64,000 bases of DNA. Source: an uncultured Clostridia bacterium (GTDB taxonomy: Bacteria; Bacillota; Clostridia; Christensenellales; Borkfalkiaceae). The notes beneath the pieces are model-generated. The model had not been told where the DNA came from and did no database searches. It worked only from the letters and a program-made list of their open reading frames with translations. The stretch spans positions 1 to 64,000 of the forward strand of contig CASDOP010000008.1 in NCBI GenBank assembly GCA_949282385.1. The letters are read 5' to 3'. The translations under genes and the position numbers were made by a program. Below, piece by piece: positions 32,062 through 43,837 of this stretch; the stretch's first letter is position 1, and each line of letters begins with the position of its first letter.

Positions 32062-34104
32062 TTATTTTATGAGCGACTGAATAATGTTTTCGGGCGCTTG
32101 TTCATAGCGGTCGAAAGTGCTTATGAACTTGCCCCTGCCCTGCGTCATCGAGCGGAGTGAGGTGGCGTATGTAAGAATTTCTGCCTGTGGCGCGTCCGCG
32201 GTGATAATCTGCAAATCATCCTTTGCCTCCATAACTATAATTCTGCCCCTGCGCTTGGTGAGGTCGCCTAAAACGTCGCCGAGGTACTTTTCGGGTACGC
32301 CTATCTTCATCTTGCATATGGGCTCGAGTATGGTGGGGTTGGCGTTCTTCATGCCCTCTTTGAATGCAATTTCAGCTGCAGCCTTGAAAGCCGCTTCGCT
32401 GCTGTCCACGTCGTGATAGCTTCCGTCGTACAGTACGGCTTTTATGTTCATAACGGGATATCCCGCAAGCACGCCCGTCGGAAGGCATTCGATTATGCCC
32501 TTTTCAACCGCGGGTATGTACTGTTTGGGAACAGCGCCGCCCACAACTTCTTCGGCAAATTCAAACTCGCTTTCGCACGGTTCAAACCTCATCTTGCAGT
32601 GTCCGTACTGACCGTGTCCGCCAGTCTGCTTTTTATATTTGCCCTCTGCGGTGGAGGTGGAAAGTATAGTTTCTCTGTAAGCTATTCTGGGCGATTTAAG
32701 CACGGCTTCCGCGCCGAATTTGCTCTTTAACTTCTTGCAGATTACGTCAAGGTGAACTTCGCCCTGTCCGCCGAGCAGCGTTTCGCCCGTGTCGTTGTTC
32801 TTGATAATTACAAAACTCTTGTCCTCTTCGGCAATCTTGTTGAGCCCTGCAAAAACTTTGTCTTCCGTGCCTTGCGTCTTTGCGTACACCGCCATGTAGA
32901 GCGAGGGACGGGGGAAGGAGATTGCGTCGAATTTAATGGGTGCGCTTTCGTCGCACAGCGTATCGCCCGTACCCGTAGAAGTGAGCTTTGCAACCGCGCC
33001 GATGTCGCCTGCCGAAAGCTCGGAAACGGCTTCCTGTTTTTTGCCGTTGACCACATACAGAGCCGTAATTCTTTCCGTCGCGCCCGTGTTGGGGTTTAGT
33101 ACGCTCATGCCTGTTTTAAGTACGCCGCGGTTTACCCTGAGGTAATTGAGTTTGCCGACGAAGGGGTCAACCGAAGTTTTGAAAACCTGTGCGGCGAAAG
33201 GTCCTTCTTCCTCGCAGGAGATGGATATAACTTTGTCCGTCGCGCAGTCGGTGGCTAGCAGGTCGCGTCTTTCCGCCGCCTGAGGAACGTATTTGACTAT
33301 TTCGTTCATCAGGTTAATGACGCCTCGGTTGCCCAGGGCGCTTCCCGCCATTACGGGAATGACGTTCATGTTGGCAATGCCCTTTCTTATGCCGTGAATG
33401 CACTCTTCGCGCGTAAGATAGCCCGTTTCAAAATATTTTTCAAGCAGAACGTCGTCGTTTTCCGCCGCCGTTTCCATAAGCGCGAACTGCATTTCTTCGA
33501 GCTGCTGTTTCATGTCTTCGGGAATAGGTATCTCTTCGGGACCCGTAGCCGAAAATTTATATGCTTTGTCCGTCAGCGCGTTAATCATGCCCGTCATCTT
33601 GCCTTCGTGCATGATGGGCAGCTGTATGGCTGCAATCTTTGCGGGATACTGTTCGCGCAGAGCCTCTATAGTGGAGTGATAGTCGGCGTTTTCCTTATCC
33701 ATGCCGTTTATGAATATGACCATGGGTTTTGCCGATTTCATGCACAGCGAAATTGCCTTTTCCGTTCCCACGGTAACCGTTCCGCCCGCGCCCGTGACTA
33801 TGAGCGCCGCGCCGCATGCGCGCATGGCTTCGTTGAGTTCGCCTTCGAAATCGAGAAAGCCGGGAACGTCTAAAATGTTGAGTTTTGTTTCTTTCCAGAA
33901 AGTGTGCGTAACGCTGAGCGAAATGGACATCTTTCTCGCAATTTCCTGTTCGTCGAAGTCAGACAGCGTCGTGCCGTTTTCTATTTTGCCCATACGCGTG
34001 AGCGTTCCGCCGTTGAAAAGCATAGCTTCGCACAGCGTCGTTTTGCCCTCGCCGCTATGACCTATGACGGCGATGTTGCGTATGTCTTTAGCAGAAATGG
34101 ACAT
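32062..34104 (-). CDS. Elongation factor G-like GTPase paralogue
   Basis: 680 residues with all EF-G domains (G about 1-270, II, III, IV, V). The GTPase motifs differ from true EF-G: G1 is GHSGEGKTT (15-23), G3 is DVPGFLDF with Phe83 in place of the catalytic His, and G4 is NGMD (133-136) instead of NKMD. This is the pattern of the EF-G-like/FusA2 group of Bacillota, whose role is uncertain (ribosome rescue, recycling or regulation). Loop IV (KQTGGHGQYGHC) is kept. ATG at 34104 has AAGGAGGA upstream. Divergent from lepA. Confidence 0.9.
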   Translation of the reverse strand: MSISAKDIRNIAVIGHSGEGKTTLCEAMLFNGGTLTRMGKIENGTTLSDFDEQEIARKMSISLSVTHTFWKETKLNILDVPGFLDFEGELNEAMRACGAALIVTGAGGTVTVGTEKAISLCMKSAKPMVIFINGMDKENADYHSTIEALREQYPAKIAAIQLPIMHEGKMTGMINALTDKAYKFSATGPEEIPIPEDMKQQLEEMQFALMETAAENDDVLLEKYFETGYLTREECIHGIRKGIANMNVIPVMAGSALGNRGVINLMNEIVKYVPQAAERRDLLATDCATDKVISISCEEEGPFAAQVFKTSVDPFVGKLNYLRVNRGVLKTGMSVLNPNTGATERITALYVVNGKKQEAVSELSAGDIGAVAKLTSTGTGDTLCDESAPIKFDAISFPRPSLYMAVYAKTQGTEDKVFAGLNKIAEEDKSFVIIKNNDTGETLLGGQGEVHLDVICKKLKSKFGAEAVLKSPRIAYRETILSTSTAEGKYKKQTGGHGQYGHCKMRFEPCESEFEFAEEVVGGAVPKQYIPAVEKGIIECLPTGVLAGYPVMNIKAVLYDGSYHDVDSSEAAFKAAAEIAFKEGMKNANPTILEPICKMKIGVPEKYLGDVLGDLTKRRGRIIVMEAKDDLQIITADAPQAEILTYATSLRSMTQGRGKFISTFDRYEQAPENIIQSLIK

Positions 34105-34135
34105 ATCATTTCCTCCTTAAATCCATCATATAACC

Positions 34136-34164
34136 ATTATAAAGTAAAACGGAGCATAAATCAA
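34136..34164 (-). promoter_or_regulatory. Promoter of EF-G-like gene
   Basis: On the minus strand TTGATT (34159-34164), 17 bp, TATAAT (34136-34141). Confidence 0.85.
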
Positions 34165-34248
34165 TACCAAACCGAAAAATAATTTCGTTTTATGTTAAAA
34201 ACTTTCAATATAATCAATACATTAAACGCTCCTCGGGCAAAAAAATAA

Positions 34249-34277
34249 TTTACAATCGGGCGGGAATTATATATAAT
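34249..34277 (+). promoter_or_regulatory. Promoter of lepA operon
   Basis: TTTACA (34249-34254), 17 bp, TATAAT (34272-34277); the leader is about 21 bases, with a weak GGACGGAA ribosome site before ATG 34305. Confidence 0.75.
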
Positions 34278-34304
34278 TAGTATATAAAATCGGACGGAAC
34301 ATAA

Positions 34305-36113
34305 ATGAAGAAACCAAACAGCAACATCAGAAATTTTTGCATAATAGCGCACATCGACCACGGGAAATCGACGCTTGCCGACAGGCTTATCGAACTCACG
34401 GGACAGGTTTCCAAGAGGGAAATGGAAGAACAGCTCCTCGACAGCATGGATATCGAGAGGGAGAGGGGCATAACCATAAAACTTGCTCCCGTAAGAATGT
34501 TCTATAACGCCGACGACGGCGAGGAATACGTCTTTAACCTCATCGATACCCCGGGGCATGTCGACTTCACTTATGAGGTTTCGCGTTCGCTCGCCGCTTG
34601 CGAGGGTGCTATACTCGTAGTGGACGCTTCCCAGGGCATCGAGGCGCAGACGCTCGCAAACGTTTACCTTGCGATAGAAAACAACCTCGAAATTCTGCCC
34701 GTAATAAACAAAATAGACCTTCCTTCCGCCCGTCCCGACGAGGCTAAAAAGGAAATAGAGGACGTGATAGGTCTCGACGCGTCCTATGCGCCCCTCGTTT
34801 CAGCAAAGGAAGGCACAAATATAAAGGAAATTCTCGAAGACATAATAAAGTACTTCCCCGCGCCCGACGGCGACCTCGACGCGCCCCTGCGCGCGCTTAT
34901 TTTCGACAGCTATTACGATAACTATAAGGGCGTAATTCTGTTCGTAAGGGTAAAGGACGGTTCGGTGAGAGTGGGCGACAAAATCAGGTGCTTCCGCTCG
35001 GACAAGATTTACGACGTCGTGGAAGTGGGCGTTTTCGCGCCCCACACCGTGCCGAAGGACGGGCTTTTCGCAGGCGAAGTCGGCTATATCGCCGCGTCGA
35101 TAAAATCCATTCAGGACATAGCCGTCGGCGATACGGTCATAAATGCGGAAACCCCCGCAACCGAGCCTCTTCCCGGCTACAAAAAGGTGCAGTCAGTCGT
35201 GTTCTGCGGCATATATCCCCTCGACGGCAGCAAGTTCAACGACCTCAAGGACGCAATTTTAAAACTTCAGCTCAACGACGCGTCCCTTGTGTTCGAACCC
35301 GATACGTCCGTCGCGCTCGGCTTCGGCTTCCGCTGCGGCTTTCTCGGACTTTTACACATGGAAATCATGCAGGAAAGGCTGGAGCGCGAGTTCGGTTTAG
35401 ACATAATCACGACCGCTCCCTCTGTAAGCTATAAGGTTATAAAGACGGACGGCGAAACGCTTTTCGTGGACAACCCTTCGCACCTGCCGCCCCAGTCGGA
35501 AATAGATTATATGGAAGAGCCCGTTGTCAGGGCTGACATATATTCCCCGCCCGACTATCTCGGTCAGATAATGGATTTGTGCCGCGAAAAGAGGGGCGTC
35601 TTCGAGCAGATGACATACCTCGACGAAAAGAGGGTGCAGCTCGTCTATCGCCTGCCGCTCAACGAAATAATTTTCGACTTCTTCGACAGAATTAAATCGC
35701 GCACGCGCGGCTATGCGAGCTTCGATTACGAGCTAATCGGCTACGAGCGCAGTAAGCTCGTCAAGCTGGATATACTTTTAAACGGCGAAGTTTGCGACGC
35801 GCTCTCTATGATAGTGCATGAAGATTCAGCATATTCCCGCGGCAGAACGCTGTGCGAAAACCTCAAAGAGGCAATACCCAGGCAGCTTTTTGAAGTTCCC
35901 GTTCAGGCGGCTATAGGAGGCAAGATAATCGCGCGCGAAACGGTCAAGGCGGTCAGAAAGGACGTCCTTGCCAAGTGCTACGGCGGCGACATAACAAGAA
36001 AGAAAAAGCTGCTGGAAAAGCAGAAAGAGGGCAAAAAGAGAATGCGCTCGATAGGTAGCGTGGAAGTGCCTTCAGAAGTATTCATGGAGATACTCAAGAC
36101 CAATAAGGAGTAA
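34305..36113 (+). CDS. lepA: Elongation factor 4 (LepA)
   Basis: 602 residues, standard length. G1 is [15 protein letters not shown]3 is [16 protein letters not shown] with the catalytic His, and G4 is NKIDLPSA. The LepA-specific C-terminal domain is present ([25 protein letters not shown]). It is a ribosome-bound GTPase that affects 30S maturation and back-translocation. First gene of a run lepA-GNAT-MGMT-hemW-GNAT with gaps of 4 bases or less, so probably one operon; lepA-hemW linkage is common in Bacillota. Confidence 0.97.
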   Translation: MKKPNSNIRNFCIIAHIDHGKSTLADRLIELTGQVSKREMEEQLLDSMDIERERGITIKLAPVRMFYNADDGEEYVFNLIDTPGHVDFTYEVSRSLAACEGAILVVDASQGIEAQTLANVYLAIENNLEILPVINKIDLPSARPDEAKKEIEDVIGLDASYAPLVSAKEGTNIKEILEDIIKYFPAPDGDLDAPLRALIFDSYYDNYKGVILFVRVKDGSVRVGDKIRCFRSDKIYDVVEVGVFAPHTVPKDGLFAGEVGYIAASIKSIQDIAVGDTVINAETPATEPLPGYKKVQSVVFCGIYPLDGSKFNDLKDAILKLQLNDASLVFEPDTSVALGFGFRCGFLGLLHMEIMQERLEREFGLDIITTAPSVSYKVIKTDGETLFVDNPSHLPPQSEIDYMEEPVVRADIYSPPDYLGQIMDLCREKRGVFEQMTYLDEKRVQLVYRLPLNEIIFDFFDRIKSRTRGYASFDYELIGYERSKLVKLDILLNGEVCDALSMIVHEDSAYSRGRTLCENLKEAIPRQLFEVPVQAAIGGKIIARETVKAVRKDVLAKCYGGDITRKKKLLEKQKEGKKRMRSIGSVEVPSEVFMEILKTNKE

Positions 36114-36116
36114 TTT

Positions 36117-36674
36117 ATGACCCTGCGTTTTGCCTCGGAAAAAGACTATGCGGCAATGCTTGAAATTTACCGCCCTTACGTAGAGCAAACGACGGTTTCG
36201 TTCGAGTACGAAACTCCGTCCTCAGAAGAATTTTCAAAAAGGTTCATAAGCCTTGAAGGCGCGTTTCCCGCAATCGTAAGCGAGGAAAACGGGCAAATAG
36301 TCGGCTACGCATACGCATCGCCCGCGTTCGAGCGCAAGGCGTACTGCTGGTGCGCGGATTTGTCTGTGTATGTCAGAGAGGATATGCGCGGCAGGGGCGC
36401 TGGCAGGGCGCTTACAAATGCCGTTCTCGACATCCTTAAAAGGCTCGGGTATCGCAAGGTTTACTCTCTCATCACGGGCGAAAATCAAAAGAGCCTTGCC
36501 TTTCACGAAAAAATGGGCTTTGAAATTGTTGCCGAATTCAAGGATCAGGGCTATAAAATGGGCAGGTGGCTGTCCGTTTTCTGGTACGAAAAACAGCTCA
36601 ACTGCGCGGATTGCGCACAGAGCTTTCCAAAAAAATTCATAAAGGAAAATTACGACTTGTCCCGATATGAATGA
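36117..36674 (+). CDS. GNAT acetyltransferase, phosphinothricin acetyltransferase-like
   Basis: 185 residues. The order LRFASEKDYAAMLEIYRPYVEQTTVSFE, then SVYVREDMRGRGAGRALTNA (acetyl-CoA loop RGRGAG) and SLAFHEKMGFEIVAEFKDQGYKMGRW, is that of the PAT/bar-like subgroup, which acetylates amino groups of small molecules or amino acids such as methionine sulfone. The last about 25 residues (with CADC) extend beyond the usual domain. It starts 3 bases after lepA and overlaps the next gene by 8 bases. Confidence 0.85.
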   Translation: MTLRFASEKDYAAMLEIYRPYVEQTTVSFEYETPSSEEFSKRFISLEGAFPAIVSEENGQIVGYAYASPAFERKAYCWCADLSVYVREDMRGRGAGRALTNAVLDILKRLGYRKVYSLITGENQKSLAFHEKMGFEIVAEFKDQGYKMGRWLSVFWYEKQLNCADCAQSFPKKFIKENYDLSRYE

Positions 36675-36972
36675 TTTTTATAAAGCCGTTTACGGCGTTG
36701 TTTCAAACATACCCCGCGGCAAGGTGCTTTCCTACGGTGACGTTGCAAGATTGGTCGGCAGACCGCGTTCAGCGCGTCAGGTCGGTTGGGCGCTGCACGT
36801 CAACCCTCAGCCCGGCGTCATACCCTGCCACAGGGTTGTTTTCAAGGACGGAAAGCTGGCTTCCGGTTTTGCTTTCGGCGGAATGGAAGTGCAGGCGGCG
36901 CTCCTTGAAGAAGAGGGCGTCGAGGTTTTTGACGGCGCGGTGGACATGAATAAATACAGGTGGAAAATATAA
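36667..36972 (+). CDS. MGMT-family alkyltransferase-like protein
   Basis: 101 residues, only the DNA-binding/active-site half of O6-alkylguanine-DNA alkyltransferase. IPRGKVLSYGDVARLVGRPRSARQVGWALHVNP is the helix-turn-helix with the Arg finger, and IPCHRVV keeps the reactive Cys, which alkyltransferase-like (ATL) proteins usually replace by Trp. It may repair alkylated bases itself or flag them for excision repair. It overlaps the GNAT gene by 8 bases, and its stop TAA overlaps the hemW ATG. Confidence 0.88.
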   Translation: MNDFYKAVYGVVSNIPRGKVLSYGDVARLVGRPRSARQVGWALHVNPQPGVIPCHRVVFKDGKLASGFAFGGMEVQAALLEEEGVEVFDGAVDMNKYRWKI

Positions 36973-38084
36973 TGGCGGGAATATACGCACACATACCCTT
37001 TTGCAAGAGCAAATGCCGCTACTGCGACTTTGCCTCTTTCCCCGACAAAATAGGGCTTGCCGAAAGTTACATGGCTTGCCTTTACAGGGAAATGGCAATG
37101 CGCAGCGACCAACTTAAAGGTTATAAATTCGATACGCTGTACATAGGAGGCGGCACACCCTCCGTAATAGACGAAAATTACATCGCCATGCTCGTCGCGG
37201 CGGCGCGCAAGCACTATAATCTTTCGTCCTCCGCGGAAATTACAATAGAGATGAACCCCGGCACCGTGTCTGCGGGCAAGATAGAAACATATAAAAAGTG
37301 CGGCATAAACCGCTTTTCCGTCGGGCTTCAGTCGGCAAACGACAAAATACTTGCCGACCTCGGCAGAATTCACACTCTCAATCAGTTTGTCAGTTGCTGC
37401 AAACTGCTCAAGGGCTGCAATTTTTCCGTGGATGTAATGATAGGTCTGAAAAACCAGACAATGGAAGACATTTCGCAGGCTATCGAGGTGGCGGCAGCTT
37501 TCGGCGCATCGCATATTTCCATGTACGCCCTCACGCCCGAAGACGGCACGCCGATATATTCCGATTATCTCAACGGCGAACTGCCCGACGGCGACGAGGT
37601 TGCCGCGCAGTATGCTTTCGGCGTGGAAAAACTCAAAAATCTCGGCTTTGAAAGATACGAAGTTTCCAACTTCTGCAAAAAGGGAAAGGAGAGCAGGCAC
37701 AACTTAAATTACTGGAAGAGGGGCGAATACATAGGTTTCGGCGTGTCGGCTTCGAGCTGCATCAAGGATGTGCGCTTTACCAATACTTTCGACCTCGACG
37801 AGTATTTCAAGTGCATAATTTCGGGCGCGCTTCCCGTCGTGGACAGAATGGAAATTTTGCCCGAGGACGCAAAGGACGAGTTTGTCATGCTCGCCATGCG
37901 CACGACTGCGGGAGTGGACATGAATGAGTTTGAAAGGCTGTTCAAATCCTCGTTCGCCGCGACATATGCCCAAGCTATCGCAAAAAATAAGGATTATCTC
38001 GAAATAACCGAGAGCCGTGCGCGCATAAAGGACGAGTACCTTTTCGTGCAGAATTCTATAATCTGCGATTTTCTCCGCAGTTAA
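36972..38084 (+). CDS. hemW: HemW-family radical SAM protein (heme chaperone)
   Basis: 370 residues. Radical SAM motif CKSKCRYC (about residues 11-18), YIGGGTPS, EMNPGT, FSVGLQS, DVMIGLKNQT and the HemW-type RHNLNYWKRGEYIGFG are all present. HemW members bind heme and were long misnamed coproporphyrinogen oxidase. Start ATG 36972 overlaps the preceding stop (TAATG). In the lepA operon, as in many Bacillota. Confidence 0.9.
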   Translation: MAGIYAHIPFCKSKCRYCDFASFPDKIGLAESYMACLYREMAMRSDQLKGYKFDTLYIGGGTPSVIDENYIAMLVAAARKHYNLSSSAEITIEMNPGTVSAGKIETYKKCGINRFSVGLQSANDKILADLGRIHTLNQFVSCCKLLKGCNFSVDVMIGLKNQTMEDISQAIEVAAAFGASHISMYALTPEDGTPIYSDYLNGELPDGDEVAAQYAFGVEKLKNLGFERYEVSNFCKKGKESRHNLNYWKRGEYIGFGVSASSCIKDVRFTNTFDLDEYFKCIISGALPVVDRMEILPEDAKDEFVMLAMRTTAGVDMNEFERLFKSSFAATYAQAIAKNKDYLEITESRARIKDEYLFVQNSIICDFLRS

Positions 38085-38088
38085 ATTT

Positions 38089-38592
38089 ATGAGCGAATTT
38101 TTTGTAAGAAAGGCACAGCCTTCAGACGAAGACGAAATAAATAAAATATTTTCGGGCGCGCGGGCATATATGTCCTCGCTGGGCAATCCGCAGTGGCAGG
38201 ACGGACACCCGTCCGCGGCTTTTATTAAGAGTTCGACGGCAAGGGGAGAACTTTTCGTCGTCTGCCGCGAAAATCGCATTGCGGCTGTCTTTTCCGAGGT
38301 TGAAAGTGATAAGTATTACGACGCTGCCGACATATGGGCTTGCTCGGGGAAATATCTCGCCGTGCATACCGTGGCGGTGAGCCGAGACTTCCGCGGGTGC
38401 GGCTGCGCACGCTTTATTCTGAGCTATGCGGAAAACGTGGCGCGCTCCCTCGGCGCACATTCTTTAAGGCTTGACACGCACGAACTTAATGTCCCCATGC
38501 GTTCGCTGCTCACATCGTGCGGTTTTTGTTTACGCGGAGCGATTTCCGTGCGCGAACAGCCGCGCATCGCTTACGAAAAACCTCTTATCTGA
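38089..38592 (+). CDS. GNAT family N-acetyltransferase
   Basis: 167 residues. GNAT motif A is seen as HTVAVSRDFRGCGCARFILSYAENVARSLG (acetyl-CoA loop changed to RGCGCA), followed by LRLDTHELNVPMRSLLTSCGF. Substrate unknown. It starts 4 bases after hemW and closes the operon; a terminator follows at 38724. Confidence 0.85.
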   Translation: MSEFFVRKAQPSDEDEINKIFSGARAYMSSLGNPQWQDGHPSAAFIKSSTARGELFVVCRENRIAAVFSEVESDKYYDAADIWACSGKYLAVHTVAVSRDFRGCGCARFILSYAENVARSLGAHSLRLDTHELNVPMRSLLTSCGFCLRGAISVREQPRIAYEKPLI

Positions 38593-38723
38593 ATTTCGGC
38601 GTATAGCGCGGCGCATCGCAAAAAGACATGCAGAAAAAAGAGGCGTATGTCAAAAAATTGTGCGACCTTACGCCCGCGCATGCTCAGCATTTTCATGCGC
38701 CGACACAGCTCTTTGTTGCATAA

Positions 38724-38760
38724 GGGCGCGACTTTTAAAGTCGCGCCCGTTAATTTTTTA
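38724..38760 (+). terminator. Terminator of lepA operon
   Basis: GGGCGCGACTT (38724-38734) pairs with AAGTCGCGCCC (38738-38748), followed by GTTAATTTTTTA. Confidence 0.9.
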
Positions 38761-38821
38761 TTTTTTTACGCACAATTTTTTTGTTTGAATTCTTTGTCTT
38801 GTTTCCGCTCGGTCTGCGTTT

Positions 38822-39475
38822 TCATGTCTTTCGTTCGGCTATAACGCCGCCCTTTTCTCCGTCCACTAGGTAGGCGCTGATATTGCCTTCTCTGTCGCAT
38901 ACGCCCACATAGTAGTAACATTTGCCCGCGTCGGAAAGCAGGCGCACATAAATTTCTCCCAGAAAATTCTTGTCGTCTGTGAGCGCGGAAAAAGTTTCGC
39001 CGTCGTATTCGCGCGCGCACCCGAGCGCTTCCTCGCACGATATAACTCCGTCGTACATAACGCTGGCGACCTCTACGGTCTTTTCGCTGTTTTCCCACGA
39101 AAGTTTAACGCTCACTTTATCGCCCGAAAAACTGCCCGCAAAGCTCAGATAAAAGCTGTCGGTTACAGACATATAGTTCATTTCGCCGCCCCTGCCGTCG
39201 TCGAAGAGTATGTCGACATCGCTCGGACCTGCCGTAAAATGCACAAAAACTTCACAAATTTCTGTCATTTCGCCCTTATATCCGTCCGAAACGTAAGGCT
39301 CTTCGCGCACCGAACAGTGCAGCTTTACGGATAAGTCGTCGTCCTCGTAAAGGTAAACGGCGTAGCGCTTTTCGGAAATAAAGGAAGAATAATCGGTTTG
39401 CCCGCCGCACGCCGCGGCAAATGCGAGTAAAAATGTTGAAGTTGCGGTCAATAAAAATAAAATAAATTTTCTCAT
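38822..39475 (-). CDS. Putative lipoprotein
   Basis: 217 residues from the ATG at 39475. A lipoprotein signal peptide, KFILFLLTATSTFLLAFAAAC, ends at Cys23. The mature part is acidic and beta-rich, with no family recognised. The open frame extends 68 codons upstream, but the signal peptide sets the start; no strong ribosome site is seen. It is convergent with the lepA operon and ends about 60 bases past that terminator. Confidence 0.7.
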   Translation of the reverse strand: MRKFILFLLTATSTFLLAFAAACGGQTDYSSFISEKRYAVYLYEDDDLSVKLHCSVREEPYVSDGYKGEMTEICEVFVHFTAGPSDVDILFDDGRGGEMNYMSVTDSFYLSFAGSFSGDKVSVKLSWENSEKTVEVASVMYDGVISCEEALGCAREYDGETFSALTDDKNFLGEIYVRLLSDAGKCYYYVGVCDREGNISAYLVDGEKGGVIAERKT

Positions 39476-39587
39476 CAATACAAATGTATTTCGGGCGAAG
39501 AAGATTATGATAAATATTTTAAATTTTCCGTTTTTTTTCTTTTGCGTGCGTGCGCGCATATACAGCGCGCATATTATTGTCAAACGG

Positions 39588-39616
39588 TTGCTTTTTGCCT
39601 TGCCGTGTGCTAAAAT
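39588..39616 (+). promoter_or_regulatory. Promoter upstream of guaB region
   Basis: TTGCTT (39588-39593), 17 bp, TAAAAT (39611-39616). Confidence 0.65.
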
Positions 39617-39710
39617 AAAAAAAATAATATTCGGCTTTCGGCGCAAGATTAATCTTCGCCGAAAATAATTTAAGGGCAAAAATATTTATTGCCGCCAAGG
39701 TGCATTCCCT

Positions 39711-41782
<2,072 letters not shown>

Positions 41783-41815
41783 AATTGAAAGTCAAGTAAA
41801 AGAGGAATATATATA

Positions 41816-43348
41816 ATGCAACACCAAAGAGTATTGATTTTAGACTTCGGCGGACAGTACAACCAGCTCATAGCAAGGCGAGTGAGAGAACTCAACGTAT
41901 TCTGCGACCTTCTTCCCTCGGATATGAGCATAGAAAAAATCAAAGAATACAACCCCATCGGCATAATCTTTACGGGCGGACCGAACAGCGTTTACGACGA
42001 AAATTCGCCCAAGATTGATAAGGAAATTTTCTCGCTCGGCATACCCGTTCTCGGCATATGCTACGGTTGCCAGCTCATGGCGCACATGCTCGGAGGTACG
42101 GTGCAGAAGGCTTCCACATCCGAATACGGCAAGGCGGAAGTTGAATATGTTTCTTCGCCCCTCACAAAGGACATGCCAAAAACGGCGGTATGCTGGATGA
42201 GCCATACGGACAGAATTACCGTTCTTCCCGAAGGCTTCAGAATGCTCGCGCAGTCGGCGCACTGCCCCTATGCGGCGTTCGGCGACGAAAAGAAAAATCT
42301 TTACGGCGTTCAGTTCCACCCCGAAGTAAACCACACTTTCATGGGTACTACGATACTTAAAAATTTCCTCTACGAAGTCTGCGGCGCGGAGGGGGATTGG
42401 ACTATGTCCAACTTCGTTGCCAACAAGATAAAGGAACTTAAAGAGAAGATAGGCGATAAAAAGGTGCTTTGCGCCATGTCGGGCGGCGTTGACTCGGCGG
42501 TTGCCGCAACGCTCGTTCACAAGGCTGTGGGCGACCAGCTCGTGTGCGTGTTCGTCGACCACGGACTTTTGAGAAAGTACGAAGCGGACGAAGTAATGAA
42601 GGTCTTTGCCGAAGGTCTGGGCATGAACCTCATCAAGGCGGACGACGGCAAAATTTTCCTCGAAAAGTTAAAGGGCGTTTCCGATCCCGAAACCAAGCGC
42701 AAGATAATAGGCGAACAGTTCATTCGCTCGTTTGAAAAACAATCCAAGGCAATCGGCAAGGTCGATTTCCTCGTTCAGGGCACTATATATCCCGACGTAA
42801 TCGAAAGCGGCAAGGGCAAGAGCGCCGTAATTAAATCTCACCACAACGTCGGCGGACTTCCCTCGGTAGTCGATTTCAAGGAGATAGTTGAACCCCTTCG
42901 CGACCTCTTCAAGGACGAAGTAAGAAAGGTAGGCTTTGAACTCGGACTTCCCAAAAACGTCGTAATGCGTCAGCCATTCCCCGGTCCCGGTCTCGCCATA
43001 AGAATTATGGGCGAAGTAACGGAAGAAAAGCTCGAAACGCTGAGGGATTCCGACTATATCCTCCGCGACGAAATCGCGAAAGCAGGACTGGACGATAAAA
43101 TCTGGCAGTATTTCACCGTTATCACCAACAGCAAGACGGTGGGCGTGCAGGGCGACTTCCGCACCTACGAAAACGTCATAGCCATCCGCGCGGTAACCTC
43201 GCTCGACGCGATGACGGCGGACTGGGCGCGCATACCCTACGACGTGCTTGAAAAAATCTCCACGAGAATTGTAAACGAGGTCAAGCACGCGAACAGAATA
43301 GTTTACGACATCACCTCGAAACCCCCTTCAACCATAGAGTGGGAGTAA
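41816..43348 (+). CDS. guaA: GMP synthase (glutamine-hydrolysing)
   Basis: 510 residues. The class I glutamine amidotransferase (about 1-190) has the nucleophile in [12 protein letters not shown] and the His-Glu pair in [11 protein letters not shown]. The ATP pyrophosphatase domain has the P-loop [12 protein letters not shown]; the C-terminal dimerisation domain ends with [11 protein letters not shown]. It converts XMP to GMP. Co-transcribed with guaB; the start follows AGAGGAA. Confidence 0.97.
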   Translation: MQHQRVLILDFGGQYNQLIARRVRELNVFCDLLPSDMSIEKIKEYNPIGIIFTGGPNSVYDENSPKIDKEIFSLGIPVLGICYGCQLMAHMLGGTVQKASTSEYGKAEVEYVSSPLTKDMPKTAVCWMSHTDRITVLPEGFRMLAQSAHCPYAAFGDEKKNLYGVQFHPEVNHTFMGTTILKNFLYEVCGAEGDWTMSNFVANKIKELKEKIGDKKVLCAMSGGVDSAVAATLVHKAVGDQLVCVFVDHGLLRKYEADEVMKVFAEGLGMNLIKADDGKIFLEKLKGVSDPETKRKIIGEQFIRSFEKQSKAIGKVDFLVQGTIYPDVIESGKGKSAVIKSHHNVGGLPSVVDFKEIVEPLRDLFKDEVRKVGFELGLPKNVVMRQPFPGPGLAIRIMGEVTEEKLETLRDSDYILRDEIAKAGLDDKIWQYFTVITNSKTVGVQGDFRTYENVIAIRAVTSLDAMTADWARIPYDVLEKISTRIVNEVKHANRIVYDITSKPPSTIEWE

Positions 43349-43382
43349 TATTAAAGCGCTGCGGCGCGTGAATTAAAAAATT

Positions 43383-43805
43383 ATGCAGTACAAGAGATTT
43401 GCAGATAAAATTGTTGCGCGGTTTGACAAGGGAGAGGAAATTTTATCTTCCTTAAAGTCGCTCTGCGAGGTCGAAAAGGTAAAGCTCGCATACGTATCGG
43501 CGATAGGCGCCGTGGGCGAATTTACCGTGGGCGTGTTTTCGCCGACGGACAAAACTTACCGCGCAAACAGCTTTAAGGGCGACTACGAAATAGTATCTCT
43601 TTGCGGCACGGTAACGACCAAGGACGGACAGTTTTATGCCCATCTTCACATGAGCGCTGGCGACGAGAGAGGCAAAGTTTTCGGCGGACACCTCAACGAG
43701 GCGAAAATTAGCGCGACATGCGAAGTTGTAATATTTGTCATTGAAGGCAGGGTAGAGCGCGCTTTCAGTCAGGAAGTGGGGCTCAACCTATTCAGTTTTG
43801 TCTGA
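43383..43805 (+). CDS. PPC (DUF296) domain protein
   Basis: 140 residues, essentially one PPC/PCC domain: RFDKGEEILSSLKSLCEVEKVKLAYVSAIGAV, then YEIVSLCGTV and HLHMSAGDERGKVFGGHLNEAKI, with the conserved Gly-His-Leu pattern. Stand-alone bacterial members form trimers and bind zinc; some are proposed DNA-binding proteins. Role unknown. It starts 34 bases after guaA, without an evident ribosome site. Confidence 0.85.
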   Translation: MQYKRFADKIVARFDKGEEILSSLKSLCEVEKVKLAYVSAIGAVGEFTVGVFSPTDKTYRANSFKGDYEIVSLCGTVTTKDGQFYAHLHMSAGDERGKVFGGHLNEAKISATCEVVIFVIEGRVERAFSQEVGLNLFSFV

Positions 43806-43837
43806 TTTAAGGGCGCGACGGCATTTGCGGAGCTTTT

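Noticed and set aside
38628..38723. 31-codon plus-strand frame (MQKKEAYVKKLCDL...) after the GNAT gene
   Set aside because: No ribosome site, no recognisable family, and it runs into the terminator stem; too little support, though a gene remnant is possible.
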